Assembly: GCA_946407495.1 (NCBI GenBank)
Contig: CAMJOB010000007.1
Location: forward strand, 1 to 47,508
DNA length: 47,508 nt
From: an uncultured Bacillota bacterium
Lineage (GTDB): Bacteria; Bacillota_I; Bacilli_A; RF39; UBA660
Direction: 5' to 3'
In this document: positions 1 to 8,668 of the stretch, piece by piece
Layout of the letters: each line of letters begins with the position of its first letter
Numbering within the stretch: the first letter of the stretch is position 1
The notes under the pieces: model-generated
The model's input: the letters and a program-made list of their open reading frames with translations, nothing else
What the model was told of the DNA's origin: nothing
The model's database searches: none
Translations under genes and position numbers: made by a program

Positions 1-1
1 A

Positions 2-400
2 AGTAGTTTTGATAAGAATGATAAACCGAAAGACTCTAATTCTTATAAGAAGAATAATGATGGTTCTTTTACAAATACAAGTAAGAAAGTATTAGAAAGT
101 CATAAGAATGGTGATTTTGAAATTAATAATATGACTATTTTTACAAGTAATGGAAATAATGAATTAGCTAATTATAGTTTTACTATTAAAAATAATGGTT
201 CTAATAATTATAATTCTTTAGTTGTTACTATAACTTTTAAGTTTGCAGATGGTACTATGTCTGAAGAGATATCTTCTATTGCGGATAATTTAGGCGCGAA
301 TGGATCTGTTGAAGTTAAAAGTAATTCTTTAATGAGAATTATAGATGCAATTGATTATGAAGTTAAATGTGAAGAAGCTAAATCTTTAGGTGTAGGGTAA
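2..400 (+). CDS. Exported beta-sandwich-like protein, 5' truncated by window edge
   Basis: The frame is open from base 2 to the stop at 398-400 with no start near the edge that has a ribosome binding site, so the gene most likely begins outside the window. About 132 codons are visible. The first 40 residues are a polar Lys/Asn/Ser linker. The rest, from about residue 45, alternates hydrophobic and polar residues in a pattern like FxLYD-type extracytoplasmic beta-sandwich domains (NYSFTIKNNGSNNY, then VVTITFKFADG). That family assignment is inference. Only 5 bases separate it from the prepilin-like gene downstream, so they are probably co-transcribed and may share a cell-surface role. An internal ATG at 131 would give 89 residues but has no ribosome binding site. 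Confidence 0.6.
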   Translation, partial: SSFDKNDKPKDSNSYKKNNDGSFTNTSKKVLESHKNGDFEINNMTIFTSNGNNELANYSFTIKNNGSNNYNSLVVTITFKFADGTMSEEISSIADNLGANGSVEVKSNSLMRIIDAIDYEVKCEEAKSLGVG

Positions 401-405
401 TTAAT

Positions 406-2310
406 ATGAAAAAAGAGAATATAAAGTATAGAAGGGGTTTTACATTAGTTGAGATGGTTGTAACGGTAACTATATTAGGTATCGTTTCTTTGCTTGCGTT
501 ACCAGTTATTTCTAATATTACAAATAATCTTTCTAAAGAAAAATCTAATGTATGTATTTCTTCTATTGAAAGTGCGCTTAAATTATATATGGATGTTAGA
601 GCAGAAGATGAGTTTGGTTTACAATCTACTGGTTGTGTTGAATATTCATATACCGATGCTATTAATAGTGGAATGACAAAAATTTCTAAGGAAGAGTTAG
701 AAAAATGTAATTTAAAAGAAGATAAAATAATTCTTAGAGTCCGTAAGTCTAATGATGTTTTCCATTATGAAGTATTCAATATGGATAACTCTGAGCAAAT
801 TACTGAACATGATTCTTTTGCTTGTAATATGGATGTAGATCATGCTGGTCCTGGTGTGTTTTTTACTCCTGATGGGTTACCAAATGCACAACAAAAGACT
901 GATGTTACTATTATGATTAAAGATGATTATGGTTTTGCTCCAAATCAAGAACTAACTTATCAATGGGTAAAAGCTGGAACAACTGAAGCTGTAAGCAATA
1001 TAAAAACAAAGAGATTTGGTAATAAGATTATGTATGGAGCTTCTACTTTGAATTTTAAAATATCTTCTCCTACAGGATTAGATGGAGATTATCAAATTCT
1101 TGTTACTCCTGTTAAATTGATGGATACAGTTGGCAATTCTGCTTTAGGAGAGATTAGAAGTTCTATATTTAAATTTGATAATACAAAACCAAATGTTGTT
1201 ATTAAGATGTATAGTGTTAAAGATGATAATACTCAAGGTGATTATATTTCTACACATACTAATGAAGATGTTGAAAAGAATAATTGGTATAAAGATGGTT
1301 ATTATGTAGATGTTTTAGATAGTAATGATTCTAGTGGTATTAAGCAGTTCTCATGGTCAGAAAATCCAAAAGATAATTATTCTTCATTGGATAAATCTTT
1401 AGGTACTCCTCATAGCTTTAATCATTTAGAAAATTTCTTGTTCCACGATACTGGTATGCGTTATGCGTCTATAACAGTTGTAGATAATGCCAATAATAGT
1501 AGAACTCAAACTATTAGTGCTAATATTGCGACTACATATAATATTACTTTTGATGCGAATGGTGGAATTAACGGACCTACCGGATTTACTAAAATTCATG
1601 GTATAGATACTAATCTTCCTAATGATAGACCTACTAGAGATGGTTATGAATTTATTGGATGGCATACTAGTAAGAATGTTAATAAGAATACTAATATTGC
1701 ATATTCTCCTGGTGGTAATTTTAATCAAAATAAAAACATGACTTTATATGCTGCTTGGAGAAGAGCGATTACAGTTACTTTTAGTAATAATCGTGTTAAT
1801 TGGCAATCTTTTAATTCAGGATCATGTTATTTATATAATGATGATACTGAATGTAGTATAACTGCTCCTAATATAAATAATATTGGTTACTCAAACAACT
1901 ATGGAGAACCATTCTCAAGTTTTATCGGTGTTGATGGATGGAGTACTAATAGTAATGCTTCTTCAGGTGAATGGAAGGCTGGAACTTCTAAAAGCTTTTC
2001 TAGTAATCAAACGTATTATGCTGTTGCAATTCTAAGACTTCGTAATCATGATTTTAGAGTTTCTGTTAGTGATGGTTTACGTCATCGTGATGGTCCTGGT
2101 TGGGGTTATAAAGGAACTTTAATGAGTGGTTCTACATATCGTTCTGATAATGATTATTTTGCTTTTTACTATGATGGTGGTGGTGGAGATTTTGCTTTAT
2201 GGATTAAAGGAAATATTTCTAGTGGTACTTGTAGACATGGTGATGGCAATTATGTTCCTGAATGGGATTGTACAGGTGGATGGTCTAGTGCTTATTATTT
2301 ACATATATAA
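406..2310 (+). CDS. Prepilin-signal surface protein with InlB B repeat
   Basis: A 634-residue protein that starts with a type III (prepilin) signal: positive residues, then G11|FTLVE16, with Gly at -1 and Glu at +5 of the expected cleavage site, followed by a hydrophobic helix to about residue 37. Pilin-like proteins with this signal are cut and methylated by a PilD/ComC-type peptidase. Residues about 50-150 resemble a pseudopilin body; 150-375 look like Ig/beta-sandwich modules; residues 378-451 (YNITFDANGG to LYAAW) match the Listeria-Bacteroides/InlB B repeat (Flg_new). The tail is Gly/Ser/Tyr-rich with four Cys. Pilins are normally 100-200 residues, so this is a large adhesin-like fusion. 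No pilus ATPase or platform gene lies in the window. A hairpin terminator follows at 2313. Confidence 0.8.
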   Translation: MKKENIKYRRGFTLVEMVVTVTILGIVSLLALPVISNITNNLSKEKSNVCISSIESALKLYMDVRAEDEFGLQSTGCVEYSYTDAINSGMTKISKEELEKCNLKEDKIILRVRKSNDVFHYEVFNMDNSEQITEHDSFACNMDVDHAGPGVFFTPDGLPNAQQKTDVTIMIKDDYGFAPNQELTYQWVKAGTTEAVSNIKTKRFGNKIMYGASTLNFKISSPTGLDGDYQILVTPVKLMDTVGNSALGEIRSSIFKFDNTKPNVVIKMYSVKDDNTQGDYISTHTNEDVEKNNWYKDGYYVDVLDSNDSSGIKQFSWSENPKDNYSSLDKSLGTPHSFNHLENFLFHDTGMRYASITVVDNANNSRTQTISANIATTYNITFDANGGINGPTGFTKIHGIDTNLPNDRPTRDGYEFIGWHTSKNVNKNTNIAYSPGGNFNQNKNMTLYAAWRRAITVTFSNNRVNWQSFNSGSCYLYNDDTECSITAPNINNIGYSNNYGEPFSSFIGVDGWSTNSNASSGEWKAGTSKSFSSNQTYYAVAILRLRNHDFRVSVSDGLRHRDGPGWGYKGTLMSGSTYRSDNDYFAFYYDGGGGDFALWIKGNISSGTCRHGDGNYVPEWDCTGGWSSAYYLHI

Positions 2311-2312
2311 AG

Positions 2313-2340
2313 AGAAGTAGAAATACTTCTTTTTCTTTTA
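2313..2340 (+). terminator. Intrinsic terminator after prepilin-like gene
   Basis: A 7-bp stem (AGAAGTA/TACTTCT) with a GAAA loop is followed by a T-rich tract that runs straight into the -10 element of priA. Confidence 0.75.
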
Positions 2341-2349
2341 TGTTATAAT
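2341..2349 (+). promoter_or_regulatory. Extended -10 promoter of priA
   Basis: TGTTATAAT, an extended -10, ends 18 nt before the priA start. The T-tract of the preceding terminator lies where a -35 would be. Confidence 0.7.
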
Positions 2350-2367
2350 TGTTTTAGAGGAGGTGAC

Positions 2368-4533
2368 ATGATGGTAGCAGGTGTTTTAGTTGAATTATCA
2401 AATAAAAATATAGATAAGATATTTGATTATAATGTTCCTGAAGATTTAGTTTCTAATATAAAAGTTGGAATACGTGTAGAAGTACCTTTTGGTAGACAGA
2501 CTTTAGATGGATTTGTATTAGAATTAAAGAATAGTTCTACTATGGATTTAAAAGATATTATACGTATTAAAGATACGGATATTGTTTTAGATAAAGAATT
2601 ATTAGAATTAGGTAAATGGTTAAAGAATGAAACTTTATCAACATTAATTAGCTGTTACCAAGTGATGCTTCCGAAGGCGCTTAAGGCTAATATAGATGGT
2701 AAGAGTTCTATTAAGATGGATTCTTTCTATTATATTAATGGAAATGTTGATGGAGTTAAATTAACTCCTAAGCAACAAGAGATAATAGATATTATTAAAA
2801 GAGATGGAAAGATTATTAGAAAAGATGCTACTGATATTTCTCTTAGTTCTTTAAATACTTTATTAAAGAAAGATATTTTAGTTGAAGAGAAAACTGAACA
2901 TTATAGATTATCTTATTCTAATAAAGTAGTTCCTAAGAAAGAATTAACTGATGATCAAAAAAGAGTAGTTAATGAAGTAGAAAATAGTAATGATTTTACA
3001 TATTTATTATATGGGGTTACTGGTTCTGGTAAGACTGAAGTATATATGGAGTTAATTGAACATCAATTAGATTTAGGTAAAACATGTATTGTTTTAGTTC
3101 CTGAAATTAGTTTAACTCCACAAATGGTTAGTAGATTTCAACAAAGATTTGGGGATAAAATTGCAGCACTTCATAGTGCCTTATCTGATGGTGAAAAATA
3201 TGATGAGTGGAGAAGAATTGCTAGAGGAGAAGCTAATATAGTTATTGGTGCTCGTAGTGCAATCTTTGCTCCTTTAAAAAATATAGGTTTAATAATTATT
3301 GATGAGGAACATAGTGAGTCATATAAACAAGCAGATTCTAATCCTAGATATCATGCGATAGATGTAGCTAAAGAAAGATGCAAATACCATAATTGTAAAT
3401 TAGTTATGGGTAGTGCAACTCCTAGTCTTGAGAGTTTTGCTAGAGCTAAAAAAGGTGTATATCATTTATTAGAACTTCCTAATAGAGTTAATGGACATAG
3501 TCTTCCTAAAGTTACTATTATTGATTTAGGTGAAGAGATGAAGAAGAGTACTGGTCATTTTTCTGAACCTTTAATTAACGCTATAAAGGAACGTATTGAG
3601 AGAGGCGAACAAATAATTCTTTTATTAAATCGTCGTGGTTATTCTTCATTTGTTACTTGTAAGAATTGTGGTACTTCTATAAAATGTCCTAATTGTGATA
3701 TTACATTAACTTATCATAAGAGCAGTAATACACTTAGATGTCACTATTGTGGTTATGGAGATAAAGTACCTAATACATGTCCTAAATGTGGAGAAAAATC
3801 TATGAATGATTTAGGATGTGGAACTGAAAAAATCGAAGAAGAATTACATTCATTAATGGATTGTAGAATACTTAGAATGGATTATGATACTACTTCTCGT
3901 AAAGGTTCACATGAAGCAATGATTGAGTCATTTAAAAATCATGAATATGATATTCTTTTAGGTACACAGATTGTTGCGAAGGGACTCGATTTTTCTAATG
4001 TTACATTAGTTGGAGTAATTAATGCTGATACGGGATTAAATATTCCTGATTTCAGAAGTAGTGAGAATACTTATTCATTACTTAGTCAAGTTGCTGGTAG
4101 AAGTGGTAGAAGTGAAAAGACTGGTGAAGTTATTATTCAAACATTTAATCCAGACCATTATGCCATATCATTAACAAAGAAACATGATTATGTGGGCTTC
4201 TATAATAAAGAAATGGAAGTACGTAGAGAAAATCAATACCCTCCATATTACTACTTATGTTATATAAGAGTTAGTGGTAAAGATGCTGAAAATGTATTTA
4301 CAGAAATACATAAAATAAAACGTAGTTTGGAACGTAATTTAAGTGGCGTATTATTATTAGGTCCAACTACTTGTACTATATTTAAAGTTAATAATATATT
4401 TAGATATGGAATAATTATTAAATATAAAAAATGTGATGAATTAAAACCATTATTAGAAAAAGTATTAGATCATTATAAAACTAATCAAACTATTAAGATA
4501 GATATAGACTTTAATCCTAGTCAAATATTCTAA
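2368..4533 (+). CDS. priA: Primosomal protein N' (PriA helicase)
   Basis: 721 residues, close to the usual 730-800. PriA is the 3'-5' superfamily 2 helicase that reloads the replisome at stalled forks. The N-terminal DNA-binding part (about 1-110) is followed by a helicase core with Walker A GVTGSGKTEVY (216-226, K222), Walker B DEEH (312-315), and the paired zinc-binding sites with Cys at 431, 434, 440, 443, 458, 461, 470 and 473. The C-terminal helicase half has VAKGLDF and a QVAGRSGRSE motif VI. A strong site AGGAGGTGA precedes two adjacent ATGs; 2368 is taken, 2371 is equally possible. The gene heads the Firmicutes priA-fmt-rlmN-prpC-prkC-rsgA-rpe block. Confidence 0.97.
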   Translation: MMVAGVLVELSNKNIDKIFDYNVPEDLVSNIKVGIRVEVPFGRQTLDGFVLELKNSSTMDLKDIIRIKDTDIVLDKELLELGKWLKNETLSTLISCYQVMLPKALKANIDGKSSIKMDSFYYINGNVDGVKLTPKQQEIIDIIKRDGKIIRKDATDISLSSLNTLLKKDILVEEKTEHYRLSYSNKVVPKKELTDDQKRVVNEVENSNDFTYLLYGVTGSGKTEVYMELIEHQLDLGKTCIVLVPEISLTPQMVSRFQQRFGDKIAALHSALSDGEKYDEWRRIARGEANIVIGARSAIFAPLKNIGLIIIDEEHSESYKQADSNPRYHAIDVAKERCKYHNCKLVMGSATPSLESFARAKKGVYHLLELPNRVNGHSLPKVTIIDLGEEMKKSTGHFSEPLINAIKERIERGEQIILLLNRRGYSSFVTCKNCGTSIKCPNCDITLTYHKSSNTLRCHYCGYGDKVPNTCPKCGEKSMNDLGCGTEKIEEELHSLMDCRILRMDYDTTSRKGSHEAMIESFKNHEYDILLGTQIVAKGLDFSNVTLVGVINADTGLNIPDFRSSENTYSLLSQVAGRSGRSEKTGEVIIQTFNPDHYAISLTKKHDYVGFYNKEMEVRRENQYPPYYYLCYIRVSGKDAENVFTEIHKIKRSLERNLSGVLLLGPTTCTIFKVNNIFRYGIIIKYKKCDELKPLLEKVLDHYKTNQTIKIDIDFNPSQIF

Positions 4534-4537
4534 AATA

Positions 4538-4546
4538 TGGTATTCT
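4538..4546 (+). promoter_or_regulatory. Probable extended -10 promoter
   Basis: TGGTATTCT just after the priA stop, 26 nt before the start at 4573. It overlaps a small inverted repeat (ATTCTAT/ATAGAAT). Confidence 0.4.
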
Positions 4547-4572
4547 ATAAACATAGAATAGAGGTGAGGCTA

Positions 4573-4839
4573 ATGCCTGATTTTAAAGATGTTAATCAAC
4601 AACAAGCACAATCTGATGGAGCATATAATCAAAATGTAATATCAAGTGCAAATAGTGATTTAGAGGTTAATCAAAAGAACCAATATGCTTATGAAAAGTT
4701 AGTAGATGAATCTAAAACTAAATTAGATTCTTATTATGATAAAAATAATATAGTAGTTAAGTTTGTAAAATTAGCTTTAGCTATATTTATAATTGTTGGT
4801 TTTGTTTATTATTTATTACTATGGCTATCTATGAAATAG
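4573..4839 (+). CDS. Small single-pass membrane protein, unknown
   Basis: 88 residues. The start at 4573 is chosen because GAGGTGAGG lies just upstream; an in-frame ATG at 4537 would have no ribosome binding site. The first 60 residues are polar, Gln/Asn-rich and probably cytoplasmic; residues about 64-86 form one hydrophobic helix (VKLALAIFIIVGFVYYLLLW) at the extreme C-terminus, so this looks tail-anchored. No family recognised. It lies 16 bases before another C-terminally anchored protein and both sit between priA and fmt, where many Firmicutes carry def or other genes. Confidence 0.75.
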   Translation: MPDFKDVNQQQAQSDGAYNQNVISSANSDLEVNQKNQYAYEKLVDESKTKLDSYYDKNNIVVKFVKLALAIFIIVGFVYYLLLWLSMK

Positions 4840-4855
4840 GAATGAGGTGATCTTC

Positions 4856-5950
4856 TTGTTTGATGAATTATTAAAAAGAGAAGATGTAGAAGAACTATTA
4901 AAAGAGATATTTAATAGTCCTAAGTATTATGAGAAGAAAATAGAAGGAGAAAATGTAGAGTATGTTTTACATGAAAAAATTCTTTTTCTTTTTTATGATG
5001 CCTTATACAAATATCAATTAATAATAGAAGATCCTAAATATTTCACAGATTATTTAGCTCAATTTGAAGCAGTTATTACTAAGTTAAATGATGTACAAGA
5101 TATTAAGTATGGTATATCTAAACTTATTTGTAATACATTAAAAAAGAAACTAGGAGAAGATGCTTCTAGAGAAGAAATATTAAGTACTGTTTATTCTAAA
5201 TATATAGAGAATGGTTATTATTTTAGAGGACTTAATAAGAGAGAATATATTAATTTAAAGAATCATTTACAATTACAAGAATTACCTGAGATGAGAGAAT
5301 TAAAATTATTATTAGAGAAATATAATATAGATATTTTTGATTCTTATAATCATAAGAGTACTTTCGATACTGATTTAACTAAAGAATGTTTTAATTCTAT
5401 TAATAGTCCTTTATATTTATATAGTTTAGTTTGTGATAATAGTAATCTACCTAAGAGATATAGAAAAGATGTTTATTATTTAAAAGATTTTGATGGATGT
5501 ATTCATAATTTAAATAAAGTTATAGATTCTGTTTCTATGTCAGAAGAAGATAAGTATAAAATGTTAGAGTATTTTGAAGTATTATGGAAGTTTTATACGG
5601 ATAATGATGATTCAATATTCTTAGTAGCGATTAAGAGAAACGAATTATCAGGAGATATGGTAGAATATAAAGACAAAGAAGATTTTTCTTTAGAAGAGGC
5701 GGTGGATAATATCTTTTCTGCTTATGAAGACTTTTATAATAAGAATGAGAGATATGATCAAGATCATTTATTATTCTTAGAGTTATATGGATGTCGTAAA
5801 TTTTTAAAAGAAAAAGAAGAAGAAAAAAAGGTCGAGGTTATAGATGATGGTTTTAAATTAGACAATAAGTATGGTAAATCTACTATTTTTCTAATTATAG
5901 GAGCATTATTCGTTATAATTGGTGTTATACTAGCAGTACTACTTAGTTAG
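4856..5950 (+). CDS. C-terminally anchored membrane protein, unknown
   Basis: 364 residues from a TTG start at 4856, placed 5 nt after GAGGTGA; an in-frame GTG at 4847 lies inside that ribosome binding site and is less likely. Residues 1-340 are charged, rich in Glu, Lys, Tyr and Asp, and predicted mostly helical and cytoplasmic; residues about 343-364 form a single C-terminal membrane segment (STIFLIIGALFVIIGVILAV). The topology matches that of the small protein just upstream, which suggests the two may pair, but this is inference. No enzyme motif is visible. Ten bases separate its stop from fmt, so it is in the same operon. Confidence 0.75.
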   Translation: MFDELLKREDVEELLKEIFNSPKYYEKKIEGENVEYVLHEKILFLFYDALYKYQLIIEDPKYFTDYLAQFEAVITKLNDVQDIKYGISKLICNTLKKKLGEDASREEILSTVYSKYIENGYYFRGLNKREYINLKNHLQLQELPEMRELKLLLEKYNIDIFDSYNHKSTFDTDLTKECFNSINSPLYLYSLVCDNSNLPKRYRKDVYYLKDFDGCIHNLNKVIDSVSMSEEDKYKMLEYFEVLWKFYTDNDDSIFLVAIKRNELSGDMVEYKDKEDFSLEEAVDNIFSAYEDFYNKNERYDQDHLLFLELYGCRKFLKEKEEEKKVEVIDDGFKLDNKYGKSTIFLIIGALFVIIGVILAVLLS

Positions 5951-5960
5951 GAGGTAAAAC

Positions 5961-6890
5961 ATGAAAGTTGTTTTTATGGGAACTCCAGAGTTTGCAGTTC
6001 CAGTACTTGAGGGTTTAATTGAACATTATGATGTAGTTGGAGTTGTTAGTCAACCTGATAAACCGGTTGGTCGTAAACAAGAGTTAATGGCTACTCCTAC
6101 AAAGAAGGTTGCTTTAGAACATAATATTCCTGTATTTCAACCAATTAAGGTTAGAAAAGAATATGATGATATATTAGCATTAAATCCAGATGTTATTGTT
6201 ACATGTGCATATGGACAAATTATTCCAAAAGCAATATTAGATTATCCTAAGTTTGGATGTATAAATGTACATGCATCATTATTACCTAAATTAAGAGGTG
6301 GAGCTCCAATACATAGAGCTATCTTAGATGATTATGGTAAGACTGGTATTACTATTATGTATATGGATGAAAAGATGGACAATGGTGATATTATCTCTCA
6401 AAGAGAAACGGTTATTGAAGATTCTGATAATCTAGAAAGTTTACATGATCGTTTAAGTGTTATGGGTAAAGAATTATTACTTGAAACATTACCTAGTGTA
6501 TTTGAAGGTACTAATGATAGAATTGTACAAAATGAGGATGAAGTAACATTTGGTTTTAATATTCAAAGAGAAGAAGAACATATTGATTTTTCTAAATCAA
6601 CTAGATGTGTATTTAATCATATTCGTGGTTTATGTCCATTCCCTAGTGCGAATGCAATACTTGATGGAGTAGAATATAAAATCTATGAAAGTCGTATAGG
6701 AGATAACAAGTTCTCTAATAAGAAATGTGGAGAAATATGTAAGATTTATAAAGATGGTATTGGAGTTTGTACAGGAGATGGAGAAATTATTCTTACTTCT
6801 ATTAAACAATCTGGAAAGAAGAGAATGTCTGTAAGAGATTACTTGAATGGCAAGAATGGGGATTCGTTGTTGGGAAAGGTATTTGAATGA
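5961..6890 (+). CDS. fmt: Methionyl-tRNA formyltransferase
   Basis: 309 residues, the normal size. It transfers the formyl group of 10-formyl-tetrahydrofolate to initiator Met-tRNA. The N-terminal hydrolase fold carries the catalytic set N102, H104 (NVHASLLPKLRGGAPIHRAI begins at 102) and D140 in MDNGD, equivalent to N106/H108/D144 of the E. coli enzyme. The C-terminal OB-fold tRNA-binding domain covers about 205-309. AGGAGG lies 7 nt before the ATG. The stop overlaps the next start by 4 nt (ATGA), so translation of the membrane protein downstream is probably coupled. Confidence 0.97.
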   Translation: MKVVFMGTPEFAVPVLEGLIEHYDVVGVVSQPDKPVGRKQELMATPTKKVALEHNIPVFQPIKVRKEYDDILALNPDVIVTCAYGQIIPKAILDYPKFGCINVHASLLPKLRGGAPIHRAILDDYGKTGITIMYMDEKMDNGDIISQRETVIEDSDNLESLHDRLSVMGKELLLETLPSVFEGTNDRIVQNEDEVTFGFNIQREEEHIDFSKSTRCVFNHIRGLCPFPSANAILDGVEYKIYESRIGDNKFSNKKCGEICKIYKDGIGVCTGDGEIILTSIKQSGKKRMSVRDYLNGKNGDSLLGKVFE

Positions 6891-7597
6891 AAGATCTATT
6901 AAAGAAAATTAAAGAGATGAAAAAAGATGCTAAAGGAAGAGCATTATTATTCTTTGGATTCTATTTCTTCTTTTTCTTATTTTTAGCAATCTTCTTAAGA
7001 GCGATGACATTTGTTACTCCTGTTAATGAAGAGAGTGTTACTGAGAAAAAGGATGTTATTAGTTTTACTGAGTATAATGGTAAAAAGTATCGTTTTGATT
7101 ATCAAATAGGTATTGATAGTGATAAGATTTTACTTAGTGGATTAAAGATAGATTATGAAGAAGATTTTAATTATACTCATGGTAATGATAAACGTCATTA
7201 TTATAGGGGAATGTTCTCTTATTTTATAGAAGATACTGTTACTAACTATAAGATAGATGAAAGACCTAGAGAAGAATTATTAGTAATTGATAGTGTTGAT
7301 ACATTATTAGATAATGCTAGTTATGAATCTAAGACTGAATATAATAGTGGTAAAGTAGTATTACGTTATTCTATTAGTAGTTCAACAATTGAGAGAATAG
7401 CTTTTAATAAGGAACTTGATGTTGCGGATGAACCTAATGAAATTATTATTACTATTCAAGATAATCATATTACTAATTTAGAATTTGTTTTAGACTCTTA
7501 TGGTAAGACAACAGGTAAGTGTCAAACTATGATGAGAGTTGTATGTAAATATAGTGATTTTGATACAAAAGAAGAAATCGTTAATCCTGTTGGTTAA
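6887..7597 (+). CDS. Membrane-anchored exported protein, unknown, in the rsmB position
   Basis: 236 residues starting in the ATGA overlap with fmt. A basic, Lys-rich N-terminus (1-18) precedes one Phe-rich membrane helix (about 19-40, ALLFFGFYFFFFLFLAIFL); the remaining 195 residues are polar and likely outside the cell. No family recognised. In Bacillus and most Firmicutes the gene between fmt and rlmN is rsmB (16S rRNA m5C967 methyltransferase); here it is replaced by this protein. Five or so acidic/Tyr-rich beta-strand-like stretches are visible but no catalytic motif. Confidence 0.75.
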   Translation: MKDLLKKIKEMKKDAKGRALLFFGFYFFFFLFLAIFLRAMTFVTPVNEESVTEKKDVISFTEYNGKKYRFDYQIGIDSDKILLSGLKIDYEEDFNYTHGNDKRHYYRGMFSYFIEDTVTNYKIDERPREELLVIDSVDTLLDNASYESKTEYNSGKVVLRYSISSSTIERIAFNKELDVADEPNEIIITIQDNHITNLEFVLDSYGKTTGKCQTMMRVVCKYSDFDTKEEIVNPVG

Positions 7598-7613
7598 TCC
7601 TTTCTTCTTTTTG

Positions 7614-7622
7614 TGTTATGAT
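7614..7622 (+). promoter_or_regulatory. Extended -10 promoter of rlmN-prpC-prkC operon
   Basis: TGTTATGAT ends 23 nt before the rlmN start, in the 48-base gap after the preceding gene. Confidence 0.55.
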
Positions 7623-7645
7623 AGAGTAAAGTGTGGTGAAGAGAT

Positions 7646-8668
7646 ATGAAAAATATTTATGGACTTACGTTAAGTGATATGGAAGAGTACTTTGTATCTA
7701 TTGGATCAAAGAAATTCCATGCTAAACAGTTATTTGATTGGTTATATATTAAACGTATTTCTGAATTTAGTGAGGCTTCTAATTTAAGTAAAGATTTACT
7801 TAATAAAGTATCTGAAGATTTTTCATGTTCTAAATTAAAGATTGTAGATATTCAGAAAGATGAAGATGTTCGTAAATATCTATTTGAATTAGAAGATGGA
7901 GAACATATTGAAGCTGTTTTAATGTTACATGATTTTGGTAATAGTGTATGTGTATCTAGTCAAGTAGGATGTAACATGGGTTGTAAGTTCTGTGAATCTG
8001 GTAGACGTAAGAAGGTACGTAATCTAGAAGTATATGAAATGGTTTTACAAATTCTTATGATTGAAGAAGAGTTTGGTAATAGAATTAGTCATGTTGTAGT
8101 TATGGGAATTGGTGAACCATTTGATAATTATGATAATGTAATGAAGTTCTTTACCATCTTAAATGATCCATTTGGTCTTGCAATAGGTGCTAGACATTTG
8201 ACAGTGTCAACTTGTGGAGTAGTTCCTAAAATTAAAGAATTTGCTAAATTCCCTTTACAAGTTAATCTTGCAATCAGTTTACATGCACCTAATAATGAGA
8301 TTAGAGATAAGATAATGCCAATTAATCATGCATATCCTTTAGAAGTATTAATGCCTGCATTAAAAGAGTATTATCAAAAGACTAATCGTAGACTTACTTT
8401 TGAGTATGTTTTACTTGAAGGAGTTAACGATTCTGAAGAGTGTGCGAAACAATTAGCAGAATTAGTTAAAGGTATGAATTGTTACATTAATCTAATTCCT
8501 TATAATGAAACACATAATATTGAGTTTAAACGTACAAAAATAGTACAAATAATGCGTTTTTATGATATACTTAAGAAGAATAAACTAACAGTTACAATAC
8601 GTAAGGAGTTTGGTGGCAAAATAAGTGCTGCTTGTGGACAACTTAGAAGTAAGAAGGAGGAGTTATGA
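7646..8668 (+). CDS. rlmN: Dual-specificity RNA methyltransferase RlmN
   Basis: 340 residues. RlmN is a radical SAM enzyme that methylates C2 of A2503 in 23S rRNA and A37 in some tRNAs. The 4Fe-4S cysteines are C109, C113 and C116 in GCNMGCKFC; the C-terminal Cys that relays the methyl group is C330 in SAACGQL. VVMGIGEPFDNYDNV and the SLHAP motif are also present. Residues after the cluster (ESGRRKK) differ from the ATG-type sequence of the best-studied enzymes, a variant I recall from other Firmicutes; Cfr-type C8 methylation cannot be excluded but is unlikely at this chromosomal location. The stop overlaps prpC by 4 nt. Confidence 0.93.
   Translation: MKNIYGLTLSDMEEYFVSIGSKKFHAKQLFDWLYIKRISEFSEASNLSKDLLNKVSEDFSCSKLKIVDIQKDEDVRKYLFELEDGEHIEAVLMLHDFGNSVCVSSQVGCNMGCKFCESGRRKKVRNLEVYEMVLQILMIEEEFGNRISHVVVMGIGEPFDNYDNVMKFFTILNDPFGLAIGARHLTVSTCGVVPKIKEFAKFPLQVNLAISLHAPNNEIRDKIMPINHAYPLEVLMPALKEYYQKTNRRLTFEYVLLEGVNDSEECAKQLAELVKGMNCYINLIPYNETHNIEFKRTKIVQIMRFYDILKKNKLTVTIRKEFGGKISAACGQLRSKKEEL

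Noticed and set aside
4543-4560. Terminator after priA
   Set aside because: The inverted repeat ATTCTAT/ATAGAAT has no T-tract and overlaps a probable -10.
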